Shown here: positions 1 through 7,101 of the stretch, one piece after another
Layout: every line of letters starts with the position of its first letter
How positions within the stretch are numbered: the stretch's first letter is position 1
From: Deltaproteobacteria bacterium
GTDB lineage: Bacteria; Myxococcota_A; UBA9160; JAFDET01
Reading direction: 5' to 3'
Length of the DNA stretch: 10,885 nucleotides
Assembly: GCA_019310195.1 (NCBI GenBank)
Contig: JAFDET010000114.1
Coordinates: 1 to 10,885 of the forward strand
Notes under the pieces: generated by a model
What the model was told of the DNA's origin: nothing
The model's input: only the letters and a program-made list of their open reading frames with translations
The model's database searches: none
Position numbers and translations under genes: made by a program

Positions 1-594
1 GTGGTCCAGGGTGAGACGGAGCTCCGGGTGCCGCAGCTCGGGCGGCACGTCGATCCGCAGGCAGCGGTAGCGCTGCGGGTTCTCGTAGAAGACGGGCGTC
101 ACGTGCTCGCGCTGAGGTGCGTCGAGGCTCGCCGGGTCGACGCCCAGGAACGTTTCGCGGCGCACCAGTTCGATGGGCAGCCCGCGCGGCGCTTGCTCCA
201 GGTGCACGCATGCGTAGTCGAGGTCGGGCTCCGCACGGGTCGCGGCGATGAGCTCCCGCGCCAGGGGGACGGAGATCAGCGGAGAGTCGGCGGTGACGCG
301 TGCGAACCACGCGGTCGCCTCGACGGCGGAGTCGAGCAGAGCCGTGCGGAAGCGCGCGAAGACGTCGTGAAGATCCCCGCGCACGCAGGGCGTTCCAATC
401 TTGTCGCAGTAGTCGCGAATCGGATCGTCGGAGGGATCCGATGAAGTGCAGACCACCACCTGGGTCGAGAAGGCCGCGCTGCGGCACACCACATGGTCCA
501 GGACGAGCCCGTCGCCCAGGGGCAGAAGCACCTTGCCCGGGAGCCGCGACGAAGACATCCGGGCCTGGATCAGCGTGACCAGCGGCGCGTTCAC
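1..594 (-). CDS. SpsF-type cytidylyltransferase, 3' end missing
   Basis: The protein has the hallmark N-terminal nucleotide-binding motif of SpsF/acylneuraminate cytidylyltransferases, IQARMSSSRLPGKVL at residues 9-23. It also has RVTADSPLIS at 99-108, GLPIELV at 138-144, REHVTPVFYENP at 162-173 and RLTLD near the end. Relatives transfer CMP from CTP to a sugar, as in activation of nonulosonic or other acidic sugars in the cytoplasm. Only 198 residues are in the window; family members are usually about 240-250, so the C-terminus lies beyond the left edge. The GTG start at 594 overlaps the TGA of the HAD gene in a GTGA joint, with GGGAG/AGAGGA just upstream inside that gene, which suggests translational coupling. 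It is the last visible gene of the operon. The sugar substrate cannot be read from sequence; SpsF homologues often sit beside a NeuB-like sialic-acid-type synthase, which would lie outside the window. Confidence 0.9.
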   Translation of the reverse strand, partial: MNAPLVTLIQARMSSSRLPGKVLLPLGDGLVLDHVVCRSAAFSTQVVVCTSSDPSDDPIRDYCDKIGTPCVRGDLHDVFARFRTALLDSAVEATAWFARVTADSPLISVPLARELIAATRAEPDLDYACVHLEQAPRGLPIELVRRETFLGVDPASLDAPQREHVTPVFYENPQRYRCLRIDVPPELRHPELRLTLDH

Positions 595-1289
595 GGCATC
601 CTCTCCCAGCGCTCGATCTGTTCCGGCACCCGAGCGAGCGATTCCACGCTCGCCTCGGCGTCGCGCTCGGGCGACACCTCCACCTGGGCGTGCCGGCCGG
701 TCCGCACGCGGAGGGTCCGGAACCCCAGGGGTCGGATGCCGCAGAAGTCTTTGTGCGGATCGTCTCCCACGTAGACCACGTCGCCGGGATCGCAGCCCTC
801 GCGCCGGACCAGCAGCTGGAACACGTGCGGCGACGGTTTCTGACGGGCGACGCCGTAGCGGTTGGTGAGGTAGCAGTGGCGAAAGCGCTCCTCGATGCCC
901 AGGGCGGCCAGCTTGCGCGCCTGCACACCCTTGTGCCCGTCGGTCACCAGATAGAGCGGCCGGTCCGCCAGCCGCCCTAGAACCGCGCGGCTCTCGCCGG
1001 GGAGCGCGATCCGGGGATCGTGGCCGCGGTAGGTGTCCACCAGGGAGCGGACGGCCGTCCGGCTGTGCACGCCCAGCTCTTCGAGGACGCGGTCGAAGGT
1101 CTTGCCGCGTCCGTGCACCTGGAGCGCGCGCCACAGCAGCGCGAACGCCTCTTCGGCGTGGACGTCGAAGCGCTCCTCCAGCGCGAACGCCACCGCCCGG
1201 AATCCGCTGCGCACGTACTCGATCTCCGGATAGAGGGTGTCGTCCAGGTCGAAGACGACGATCCGCTTGCGGCTGCGCCACTCCGTCAT
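591..1289 (-). CDS. HAD-superfamily phosphatase (subfamily IA-like)
   Basis: This 232-residue protein carries all four HAD motifs. They are FDLDDTLYP at 13-21 (nucleophile Asp14, acid/base Asp16), LVTDGHKG with Thr116, QKPSP with Lys151, and VYVGDDPHKDF with Asp176, Asp177 and Asp181. A helical cap of about 75 residues lies between motifs I and II, as in the YjjG/HAD-IA group. Such enzymes remove phosphate from small metabolites; within this operon a sugar phosphate made before the cytidylyltransferase step is the likely substrate (inference). The ATG at 1289 overlaps the TGA of the upstream fusion gene (ATGA). An open frame continues upstream to 1469, but the extra 60 residues are Arg/Pro/Gly-rich and lie inside the upstream gene, so the later ATG is preferred. 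Confidence 0.9.
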   Translation of the reverse strand: MTEWRSRKRIVVFDLDDTLYPEIEYVRSGFRAVAFALEERFDVHAEEAFALLWRALQVHGRGKTFDRVLEELGVHSRTAVRSLVDTYRGHDPRIALPGESRAVLGRLADRPLYLVTDGHKGVQARKLAALGIEERFRHCYLTNRYGVARQKPSPHVFQLLVRREGCDPGDVVYVGDDPHKDFCGIRPLGFRTLRVRTGRHAQVEVSPERDAEASVESLARVPEQIERWERMP

Positions 1290-3232
1290 GATCCACCCAC
1301 GAAACGGTCGGCCGCGTAGCGCAGCAGGCGCAGGCCGCGCTGGTAGCTGCCCAGGTGCGGCGCCACGTGCCGGCCCAGGGCTTCGAGCAAGGCATGGCGG
1401 GGAGAGTCGAGCCCCGCCTCGAAGGCCAGGGCCGAGGCGCCGCCGTAGCGCGGGTTGCACTCGATCCACTGGACGCCGTCGCCCGTGGTGAAGGCCTGCA
1501 GCACGGCATGGCCGCGCAGGCCGAAGGCGTGCGCCAGCGCGGCGGCGCCCTCCACCAGCGCCGGCGCCTCCACGGTCTCGCTCACCACGGACTCGCCCCC
1601 ATGCACCCGGGCGCGCAGGCGGGGTACGGCCTCCACCAGCTCCCCCTCGCGGTTCACGTACAGGTCGACGGAGTGCTCGGTGCCTTCGACCCGGGGCTGG
1701 AAGACCGGGTCCCGAAGCTGCGCCGCGTGGGCCCGGGCTCGCTCGCGGCCCAACCCCAACCCGATGCTCCGGCTTCCGGCGCCGTACCGCTCCTTCACCA
1801 CGAAGCGTTCGGCGCCCGTCTCCCGCGCCAGAGCGTCGAGCTCGAGGCCGGTGGGGATCGCCGGAATTCCCGCGTCCCGACAGCGTTCGAAGAAGCGCAG
1901 CTTGTCCAGGCAGTCGCGCACGTCAGCGGCCGCACCCAACGGCAGCGCGATGCCGGCGCGCGCCAGGACCTCCGCGTGCTCCGCGAACCAGACCAGCTCC
2001 CCGTCGCGGGTGGGAACCAGCAGACGGATGTGGTGCTCCTTGCAGAAGCCGATCAGGTCCTCGGGGGACAGCTTCGCGAGGGGCGGCATCTCCCAGAAGC
2101 CGTCCGCGAACTCCCGCGCCACGCAGTCGGCGTCGAGGTCCGCGGCGAAGACCCGGCCGCCGAGCCCCAGTGCGTGGAGCGCGGCGCGGTGGCGCTGGAT
2201 CAGGTCCACCTTGCGAGAGGCGCTGGTCACGAGCACGCCGATCTCGGCGTCCGCCTGCGGCGGGCGCGCGACCTTGGGCTGCACCCGCTCGTGCTCGATC
2301 AGCTGCGGAATCCCTTCCTCCAGCGAGGTGGGGGGGCGCCAGCCGGTGACGGTCGCCAGCCGGTCCGTGTCCGCTTCGTGCCCTTCCCAGGAGATGTCCG
2401 ACGGGGTCTCCTCGGTACGCAGCCGGGGAAAGTGGCGCCGCAGCACGTCCACCAGCTCGGATACCCGCCGGCCGCGCCCGCTACCCAGGTTCACGGCGCC
2501 ATCGGCATCGCTGGCGCCCAGGCGCAGCAGTCCCTCGGCCACGTCGCCCGCATAGACGTAGTCGAAGATCCCCTCCGGGCGGAAGACCTGCAGGGTCGCT
2601 GTGGGGTCCTCCACCAGCGTGCGCACCCAGCGCGAGACCACGTCGCGCGAGCCCCGGCCGTAAACGCGGAAGATGCGCGCCGAGACGCTGGAGAAACGCG
2701 CGCTCTCGAAGCCCGTCAGGAAGCGCAGCTCGATCTCGTGGAGGAGCTTGGCCGCCCCGCAGATGTTGCGCGGCTGGATGGGCGTAGACTCGGAGAGGCG
2801 TGCCGGCTTCCTCGGCGGTTCGTCGAAGCTGTAGAGCGCCGGGTCGTAGATCAGGTAGCTCGATGCGAAGACCACGCGACGCAGCTCAGGAGCCTCGCGC
2901 AAGAGCGTCATCAACTGGTGACTCAGGCGCACGTTGTGCCAGAAGTTCTCGCCCCAGAAGGACTCGCTCTCGACGCTGCGCTCGAAGGTGGCGGCCAGGT
3001 GGAAGCACGCCTGCGGCCGGAACTCCGAGAGAAGCCCGGGAGTCAGGTGGTTGGCATCGCCGCGCACGTGCTCCACGCCGGGACCGAAGCCCGACGCTCG
3101 CGGCTCCAGATCGCAGCACAGCACCCGGGCGCCCTGCTCCGTCAGCCGGGCGATCAGCTCGCGGCCGATCACGCCCGCGCCGCCGGTGACCAGGACCCGT
3201 CGTCCCGCGTAGCTGCGCTCCGCGTCGCTCAT
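1286..3232 (-). CDS. Bifunctional NAD-dependent sugar epimerase/dehydratase - ATP-grasp ligase fusion
   Basis: This is one 648-residue frame with two enzyme domains. Residues 1-315 are an extended SDR sugar-nucleotide epimerase/dehydratase, with Rossmann motif VTGGAGVIG at 15-23, acidic Asp41 after the second strand, FASSYLIYDP at 122-131, PRNICGAAKLLHE at 154-166 and the C-terminal FDYVYAGDVAEGL. The catalytic YxxxK Tyr is replaced by Cys158 (codon 2759-2761); Lys162 is kept. After a Pro/Ala-rich linker at about 316-330, residues 331-648 are an ATP-grasp module resembling the carbamoyl-phosphate synthase large subunit. It has the pre-grasp region VLVTSASRKVDL, FVVKERYGAGSRSIGL at 477-491, FQPRVEGTEHSVDLYV, and the metal-binding IECNPRYGG at 590-598. 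ATP-grasp enzymes ligate a carboxylate to an amine or thiol through an acyl phosphate. The ATG at 3232 overlaps the preceding TGA (ATGA), though no strong Shine-Dalgarno is visible. Substrates are unknown; tailoring of the sugar activated by the SpsF-type enzyme is the natural guess. Confidence 0.9.
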   Translation of the reverse strand: MSDAERSYAGRRVLVTGGAGVIGRELIARLTEQGARVLCCDLEPRASGFGPGVEHVRGDANHLTPGLLSEFRPQACFHLAATFERSVESESFWGENFWHNVRLSHQLMTLLREAPELRRVVFASSYLIYDPALYSFDEPPRKPARLSESTPIQPRNICGAAKLLHEIELRFLTGFESARFSSVSARIFRVYGRGSRDVVSRWVRTLVEDPTATLQVFRPEGIFDYVYAGDVAEGLLRLGASDADGAVNLGSGRGRRVSELVDVLRRHFPRLRTEETPSDISWEGHEADTDRLATVTGWRPPTSLEEGIPQLIEHERVQPKVARPPQADAEIGVLVTSASRKVDLIQRHRAALHALGLGGRVFAADLDADCVAREFADGFWEMPPLAKLSPEDLIGFCKEHHIRLLVPTRDGELVWFAEHAEVLARAGIALPLGAAADVRDCLDKLRFFERCRDAGIPAIPTGLELDALARETGAERFVVKERYGAGSRSIGLGLGRERARAHAAQLRDPVFQPRVEGTEHSVDLYVNREGELVEAVPRLRARVHGGESVVSETVEAPALVEGAAALAHAFGLRGHAVLQAFTTGDGVQWIECNPRYGGASALAFEAGLDSPRHALLEALGRHVAPHLGSYQRGLRLLRYAADRFVGGS

Positions 3233-4803
3233 GGGTTTCGCATCACGGCGTGGATCAGGCAGTCCACGGCGCGCCCTTCGTGCCGGACGTGTCCGCTCAT
3301 GCGTCCTTCCAGGACGAAGCCCGCGTTCTCGAGCAGGGCGATGTGAGCGTCGCGGAAGGCGTAGGTCTCCGTGAAGATCCGCTCGAGCCCCAGCTCGTCG
3401 AACGCCCAGCTCGTGAGGAACGCCAGGAAGGCGCCCAGGTCTCGGGCGTAGAGCTCCGCGTTGCGGGCCCGCTCCGTCTCCATCAGGAACGAGACCTCGC
3501 CGCGCCGGTGCTCCCAGTCGATGTGGGTCAGGCCGCCGTAGCCCACGAAACGATCCGCCTCGTCCAGAATCGAGACCAGCAGGAACTCCGGGTCGGCGCC
3601 GGCGTGCACGGGCTGCACGACCTGGCGGAACCAGCGCTCCTGATCCGCCTCGGATAGCGGCGCCTTCTGGCGCAGCACGCCGATCTGCTCGTTTCGCCAG
3701 CCGCGCAGGGTCTGGATGTCCGCGTGCCGCAGCCCGACGAAGCGGTTGCCGTTTGCGCGGCGTTCGAGCCGTTCCATGTCCACGCGCGGCGCGGACCCCG
3801 CGCGACGGCGGGCGAAGACCAGGCAGTTGCGCCCCACGCCGGCGCGCGCGAGCTCGCGGTACAGCGCGCGGCGCTCCTCGCGCGGGATGGCGGTCTCCAG
3901 CTCGACCCGGCGCGCATGGCAGGCCCGGCCCACCTCCGGATCGTCCACGTAGTCCTCGCCCAGCAGCAGGAAGAGCTCCATGGGGAAATCGGCCTGAACG
4001 TCGAAGGGCTCGAAGCCGTGGCCCGACAGGAATGCCGGCAGCGAGGCGAAGTCGAAGTAGCTGACGTGATCCGGTACGGCGATCCACCAGGGCGGCTTGG
4101 CCAGGCGTCGCTGCGCGAGGGTCTGGAGCCGGCTGAAGTCGTTGGGCACCTGCACGCAGAGCACGCCGTCGGGATTCAACAGCTTCGCCGCCTGGCGGAG
4201 CAGCGTCGCCGGATCGGGGACGTGCTCGAGTACGTTGATCAGGCTGAGCGCGTCGAAGCGCTCGCCCCGTGCCGCGAACTCGCGCGAATCCTCGGCGTGG
4301 ATGCGCAGGCCGCGGCTGCGCCCCGCGGTCGCGGCCTCTTCCGAGGGCTCGATGCCCCAGGCGTCGAGACCGGCGTCGGCCAGCGCGGCCACCAGGTCGC
4401 CGGTTCCGCAGCCCACGTCCAGCACGCGTGCGCCGGGCGCGGCGTCGGCCAGGGTCTCCGCGATGTCGCCGTACAGCGTGCCGCGCAGCCAGTCCCGCTC
4501 GCGCTCGGCCTCCGGGCCGCCGCGCAGCAGCCGCTCCAGGCCGGCTGCCCGCCCGTCCTTGCGGATCCGGTGGTAGTAGCGGCTCTGGTAGTAGCGCTCG
4601 AGCTCCGCCGAGCCGGGTACGGGCTCGACACGGCGATGGCCGTAGATCGGATCGACCACGATGCGGGGCTTGGGCTGGGTCACGGCGCGCACGCTTCTCC
4701 CGGCGGCCGCCGAGGCGGCCTCCACGGCCCCTGGATCGACCGTCCGGGCCCGCGACCAAAGCCCTTTTTCCTGGCGGGAATCCGAGCTCTTCTGCCGGCG
4801 CAT
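3229..4803 (-). CDS. SAM-dependent methyltransferase - GNAT N-acetyltransferase fusion
   Basis: The frame encodes 524 residues. The first half is a class I methyltransferase: SAM loop VLDVGCGTGDL at 127-137, IEPSEEA, NVLEHVPDP at 190-198, and LLNPDGVLCVQVPND followed by PDHVSYF. After residue 334, Met343 (codon 3775-3777) opens a RimL/PseH-like GNAT domain with LRHADIQTLRGWRNEQ, FVGYGGLTHI and FRDAHIALLENAGFVLEGR. The product probably methylates one position of a sugar or its acyl group and acetylates an amino group, in the cytoplasm before export. The ATG at 4803 is preceded by AGGAG at 10 bases. The first 40 residues look unstructured, and a GTG at 4683 (VTQPKPRIVVDP...) is an alternative start that would leave a roughly 150-base gap after the flippase gene. 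It is translationally coupled (ATGA) to the next gene. Confidence 0.88.
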   Translation of the reverse strand: MRRQKSSDSRQEKGLWSRARTVDPGAVEAASAAAGRSVRAVTQPKPRIVVDPIYGHRRVEPVPGSAELERYYQSRYYHRIRKDGRAAGLERLLRGGPEAERERDWLRGTLYGDIAETLADAAPGARVLDVGCGTGDLVAALADAGLDAWGIEPSEEAATAGRSRGLRIHAEDSREFAARGERFDALSLINVLEHVPDPATLLRQAAKLLNPDGVLCVQVPNDFSRLQTLAQRRLAKPPWWIAVPDHVSYFDFASLPAFLSGHGFEPFDVQADFPMELFLLLGEDYVDDPEVGRACHARRVELETAIPREERRALYRELARAGVGRNCLVFARRRAGSAPRVDMERLERRANGNRFVGLRHADIQTLRGWRNEQIGVLRQKAPLSEADQERWFRQVVQPVHAGADPEFLLVSILDEADRFVGYGGLTHIDWEHRRGEVSFLMETERARNAELYARDLGAFLAFLTSWAFDELGLERIFTETYAFRDAHIALLENAGFVLEGRMSGHVRHEGRAVDCLIHAVMRNP

Positions 4804-4833
4804 GGGTGTGCGACTCCTGCGCCCAGGCGGGCG

Positions 4834-6135
4834 TCAGGCGGGCGGGGACGGGCGCGTGGCTCGGGCGGCGGCGACCAGCAGGCCGACCGCGTAGAGCGCC
4901 AGGGCTATGGCCGAGCCCGCCGCCACGCCCGCGAGGCCGAAGCCCGCGGCGGCGGCGCTCGCCGAGAGCAGCGCGTTCAGCGCCACGCTGACGGCCTGGA
5001 GGGCCAGGTAGAGACGCTGGTGTCCCGTGGTGACCAGCAGGTTGGCCGGTCCGATGGCCAGTGAGTACGCGGCGACCCCCAGCAGCAGGATGCGCGCCGC
5101 GCCCACGCCCTCCACGTACGCGGGCATGAGGCGCGCGGCCAGCGGAGGCAGCGCCAGCCACAGCAGGGCCACCGTCGGCAGCGTCACGGCCACGCCCTGG
5201 AGGGACTGACGGAGGGCCAGCCCGCGCAGGGCCCCGGCGTCGCCCAGGCGTCCGAAGGCATGGCCCATGCGCGGATAGCTGAGCTGCGACACCACCTGGG
5301 GCACCAGCGACGCCGCGCCGAACGCGACGATGGCCAGGGTGTAGTGGCCCAGCGGAAGCACGCCCAGGAAGTGCACGATCACCCAACGGTCGATCGAGGT
5401 GAGCAGCGAGTAGAGGATCCCCGCCGAGAGCAGCGGGAAGCCGATCGCAATGAGCGGCTTCACTCGCCGCGGGTGAAGATTCCGGAAGCGCGGTGTCGCG
5501 GGCTCGGCGGCCAGGGCCAGGCCACACGCCGCCGCGTAGCCGAGGGCGATGCACGCAGCCAGACCGGTCAGGTCGTGGCCGCGACCCCAGAGCGCGTAGC
5601 TGACAACCGTGACGCAACCCGCAATGCCGAACTGCAGCGAGAGGCCTGCGAACTCCTGGCGCGAGCGGGCGCGCATGGTGACGAAGATGAACGGCAGGTG
5701 GCCCGCCGCCATGACCGCCGCCATCAGCACCACGGAGGGTTCGACCCAGGCGCGCACCGCGGGCGCCAGCAGCGCCGCGCAGCCGCCGGTCAGCACGGCG
5801 GCCGCAGCGACGAGGGCCGCGGCAAATCCGACTCCCTCGAGCCGCGAGACCGACCCGCGGTCGCCGCGGCCCAGGGCGATGGGGACCTCGCGGCCCATGG
5901 CGTTGAGCACGCCCAGGTGGGTGTGGCTGGCGTAGCCGACCACGACCGCCAGCAGGTTCCAATGTCCGAAGCGCTCGGGACCCAGTGCCGCCGCAGCCCA
6001 CAGGCCAATGCCGATGCGCGCGGCGTGGAAGACCACGGTGGAGAGAAGCAGGGTCGCGAACTCCCGCCCGCCGCGTCGGACGCGTTCGCCGATACGGCCT
6101 CGCGCCGCCGTCACCGGCGAGCTCTGCGCGCTCAC
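4834..6135 (-). CDS. Wzx-type lipid-linked oligosaccharide flippase (MOP superfamily)
   Basis: This hydrophobic 433-residue protein has about a dozen predicted membrane spans. It shows family-like signatures: LGPERFGHWNLLAVVVGYA near 51-69 followed by HLGVLNAMGREVP, LTSIDRWVIVHFLGVLPLG at 245-263, and QVVSQLSYPRMG at 280-291. Wzx proteins move undecaprenyl-diphosphate-linked repeat units from the cytoplasmic to the periplasmic face of the inner membrane. The length is close to the usual 410-480 residues. The GTG at 6135 forms a GTGA overlap with the stop of the WecG-family gene and has a G-rich stretch (GGGCGGGG) upstream. The frame is open further upstream, but that part is Arg/Pro/Ala-rich shadow sequence. 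Flippase plus phosphoglycosyl transferase indicates Wzx-dependent export; no Wzy polymerase or ligase is visible in the window. Confidence 0.9.
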   Translation of the reverse strand: MSAQSSPVTAARGRIGERVRRGGREFATLLLSTVVFHAARIGIGLWAAAALGPERFGHWNLLAVVVGYASHTHLGVLNAMGREVPIALGRGDRGSVSRLEGVGFAAALVAAAAVLTGGCAALLAPAVRAWVEPSVVLMAAVMAAGHLPFIFVTMRARSRQEFAGLSLQFGIAGCVTVVSYALWGRGHDLTGLAACIALGYAAACGLALAAEPATPRFRNLHPRRVKPLIAIGFPLLSAGILYSLLTSIDRWVIVHFLGVLPLGHYTLAIVAFGAASLVPQVVSQLSYPRMGHAFGRLGDAGALRGLALRQSLQGVAVTLPTVALLWLALPPLAARLMPAYVEGVGAARILLLGVAAYSLAIGPANLLVTTGHQRLYLALQAVSVALNALLSASAAAAGFGLAGVAAGSAIALALYAVGLLVAAARATRPSPPA

Positions 6136-6884
6136 GACTTCGCCCCGCCCGAGCTCAGGCGCTGGTGCAGCACGCGCGCCAGGAAGCGCGGGTTCCCCAG
6201 GACGTAGCGGCGCCACAGCCGGCGCGGCTCGATGACCAGTCGTCCCAGCCACTCGAGCCCGATGCGGTTCAACCACTCCGGCGAGCGCTTCAGCGCTCCC
6301 GACACGTAGTCGAACACCGCTCCACCCGTGAGGCCGATGCGCACATCGAGCTGCGGCCAGTTCTCGCGCAGCCAGGCCTCCTGGCGCGGCATGCCCATGC
6401 CCACCAGCAGGATGTCCGGCGCCGCGGCGTTGATGGCGGCAACCAGCGCCCGGTTGTCGGGGCCGCCGGGATCCGCGTCGAAGTAGCCGTTCCGCACGCC
6501 GGTGATCTTCAGTCGCGAATGCCGCTGGCGCAGGCTCGCGGCGGCGCGCTCGGCTACACCCGGCCCCGCGCCCAGGAAGAAGAGGCTCCAGCCGCGCTGC
6601 TCCGCGGTGGCCGCCAACCGCCACATCCAGTCGGCATAGGTGATGCGCTCGGGAATCCGCCGTCCCAGCAGGCGCGCGCCCAGCATCACGCCGGCGCCGT
6701 CACAGAACACCAGCGCGGCGCTGTTCAGGAAGTCGTGCAGCCACGCCTGCTCCCAGGCCAGGTTGAGGCCGTGGGCGTTGGCGTGCAGCACCAGCGCCCG
6801 GCCGCGCCGCTCGATGACGTCTCCGAGCCGGCCGTGAAGCGCGTCCACGCAGAGGGGATGCACGTCCACCCCCAGGATGCGCAC
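6132..6884 (-). CDS. WecG/TagA/CpsF-family glycosyltransferase
   Basis: The family motifs are clear over 250 residues: VLHANAHGLNLA at 32-43, FCDGAGVMLGARLLG at 60-74 (Asp62 is the likely catalytic Asp, by family comparison), LFFLGAGPGVAERAA at 101-115, PDILLVGMGMPRQEAWL at 156-172, and a C-terminal GLTGGAVFDYVSGALKRSPEW segment running into IEPRRLWRRYVLGNP. Members (GT26) add a sugar such as ManNAc, ManNAcA or glucose to a polyprenyl-diphosphate sugar at the inner membrane, usually as the second step of glycan assembly. The GTG at 6884 gives the normal family length and has GGGAG 9 bases upstream, inside a palindrome. GTGs at 6950 or 7043 are in frame but add a non-conserved Ser/Ala-rich leader. 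It is probably the first gene of the six-gene operon. Confidence 0.88.
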   Translation of the reverse strand: MRILGVDVHPLCVDALHGRLGDVIERRGRALVLHANAHGLNLAWEQAWLHDFLNSAALVFCDGAGVMLGARLLGRRIPERITYADWMWRLAATAEQRGWSLFFLGAGPGVAERAAASLRQRHSRLKITGVRNGYFDADPGGPDNRALVAAINAAAPDILLVGMGMPRQEAWLRENWPQLDVRIGLTGGAVFDYVSGALKRSPEWLNRIGLEWLGRLVIEPRRLWRRYVLGNPRFLARVLHQRLSSGGAKS

Positions 6885-6899
6885 GGGAGCCGGCTCCCG
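6884..6899. repeat. 16-base perfect palindrome at the WecG-family start
   Basis: CGGGAGCCGGCTCCCG is its own reverse complement. On the minus strand it contains the GGGAG taken as ribosome binding site, and its last base is the first base of the GTG start at 6884. In RNA with a small loop the two arms could sequester the site. In such GC-rich DNA a chance palindrome is also possible. Confidence 0.4.
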
Positions 6900-7101
6900 C
6901 GCGCACGGCCCAGACTCCGATCGCGCCGCTCCCACCGATGCCGTCACCACCGCAGCGTCATCGGCAGAAATCGCCCACGACCCAAGCGGCCCGGCGTCCG
7001 AGCTGCCGGCGGACGAAACATCAAGATGATGTGAAAACAACACACCACAGGAATACGCAGGAGACGTAAGGATTCGGCCCTGGCGCGCCGATCCAGCCTG
7101 C
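6885..7101. promoter_or_regulatory. Divergent intergenic region between operon and phosphoglycosyl transferase gene
   Basis: This 217-base spacer separates the minus-strand operon from the plus-strand transferase gene and should hold both promoters. The stretch 7014-7075 is visibly richer in A/T than its surroundings (runs such as gtgaaaacaacacaccacag). I found no convincing -35/-10 pair. AGGAG at 7059-7063 looks like a ribosome binding site on the plus strand but is 38 bases from the ATG at 7102, with no ATG, GTG or TTG in frame between them. Confidence 0.5.
7018..7032. promoter_or_regulatory. Dyad acatca-aga-tgatgt, possible operator
   Basis: Two perfect 6-base inverted arms, ACATCA and TGATGT, flank 3 bases inside the A/T-rich part of the divergent spacer. 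The position suits a regulator that controls both directions. No regulator gene is in the window and no second copy was noticed, so the functional call is weak. Confidence 0.3.

Noticed and set aside
1355..3346. Plus-strand open frame of 663 residues
   Set aside because: It is antisense to the epimerase-ATP-grasp fusion, composed mainly of Arg, Gln, Ala, His and Gly, and has no recognisable domain.
4684..4833. Separate small gene, promoter or terminator between the flippase and methyltransferase genes
   Set aside because: No hairpin with a U-run on the minus strand and no promoter pair was found. A good AGGAG before ATG 4803 favours an N-terminal extension of the methyltransferase instead.
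3724..5064. Plus-strand open frame of 446 residues
   Set aside because: It is antisense to the methyltransferase-GNAT and flippase genes, with shadow-like composition and no motif.
3233..6001. Open minus-strand frame extending the epimerase-ATP-grasp gene upstream to give about 1571 residues
   Set aside because: The extra part is Arg/Pro/Gly/Ala-rich and lies out of frame across the methyltransferase-GNAT and flippase genes, both of which have clear family motifs. High GC removes stop codons.
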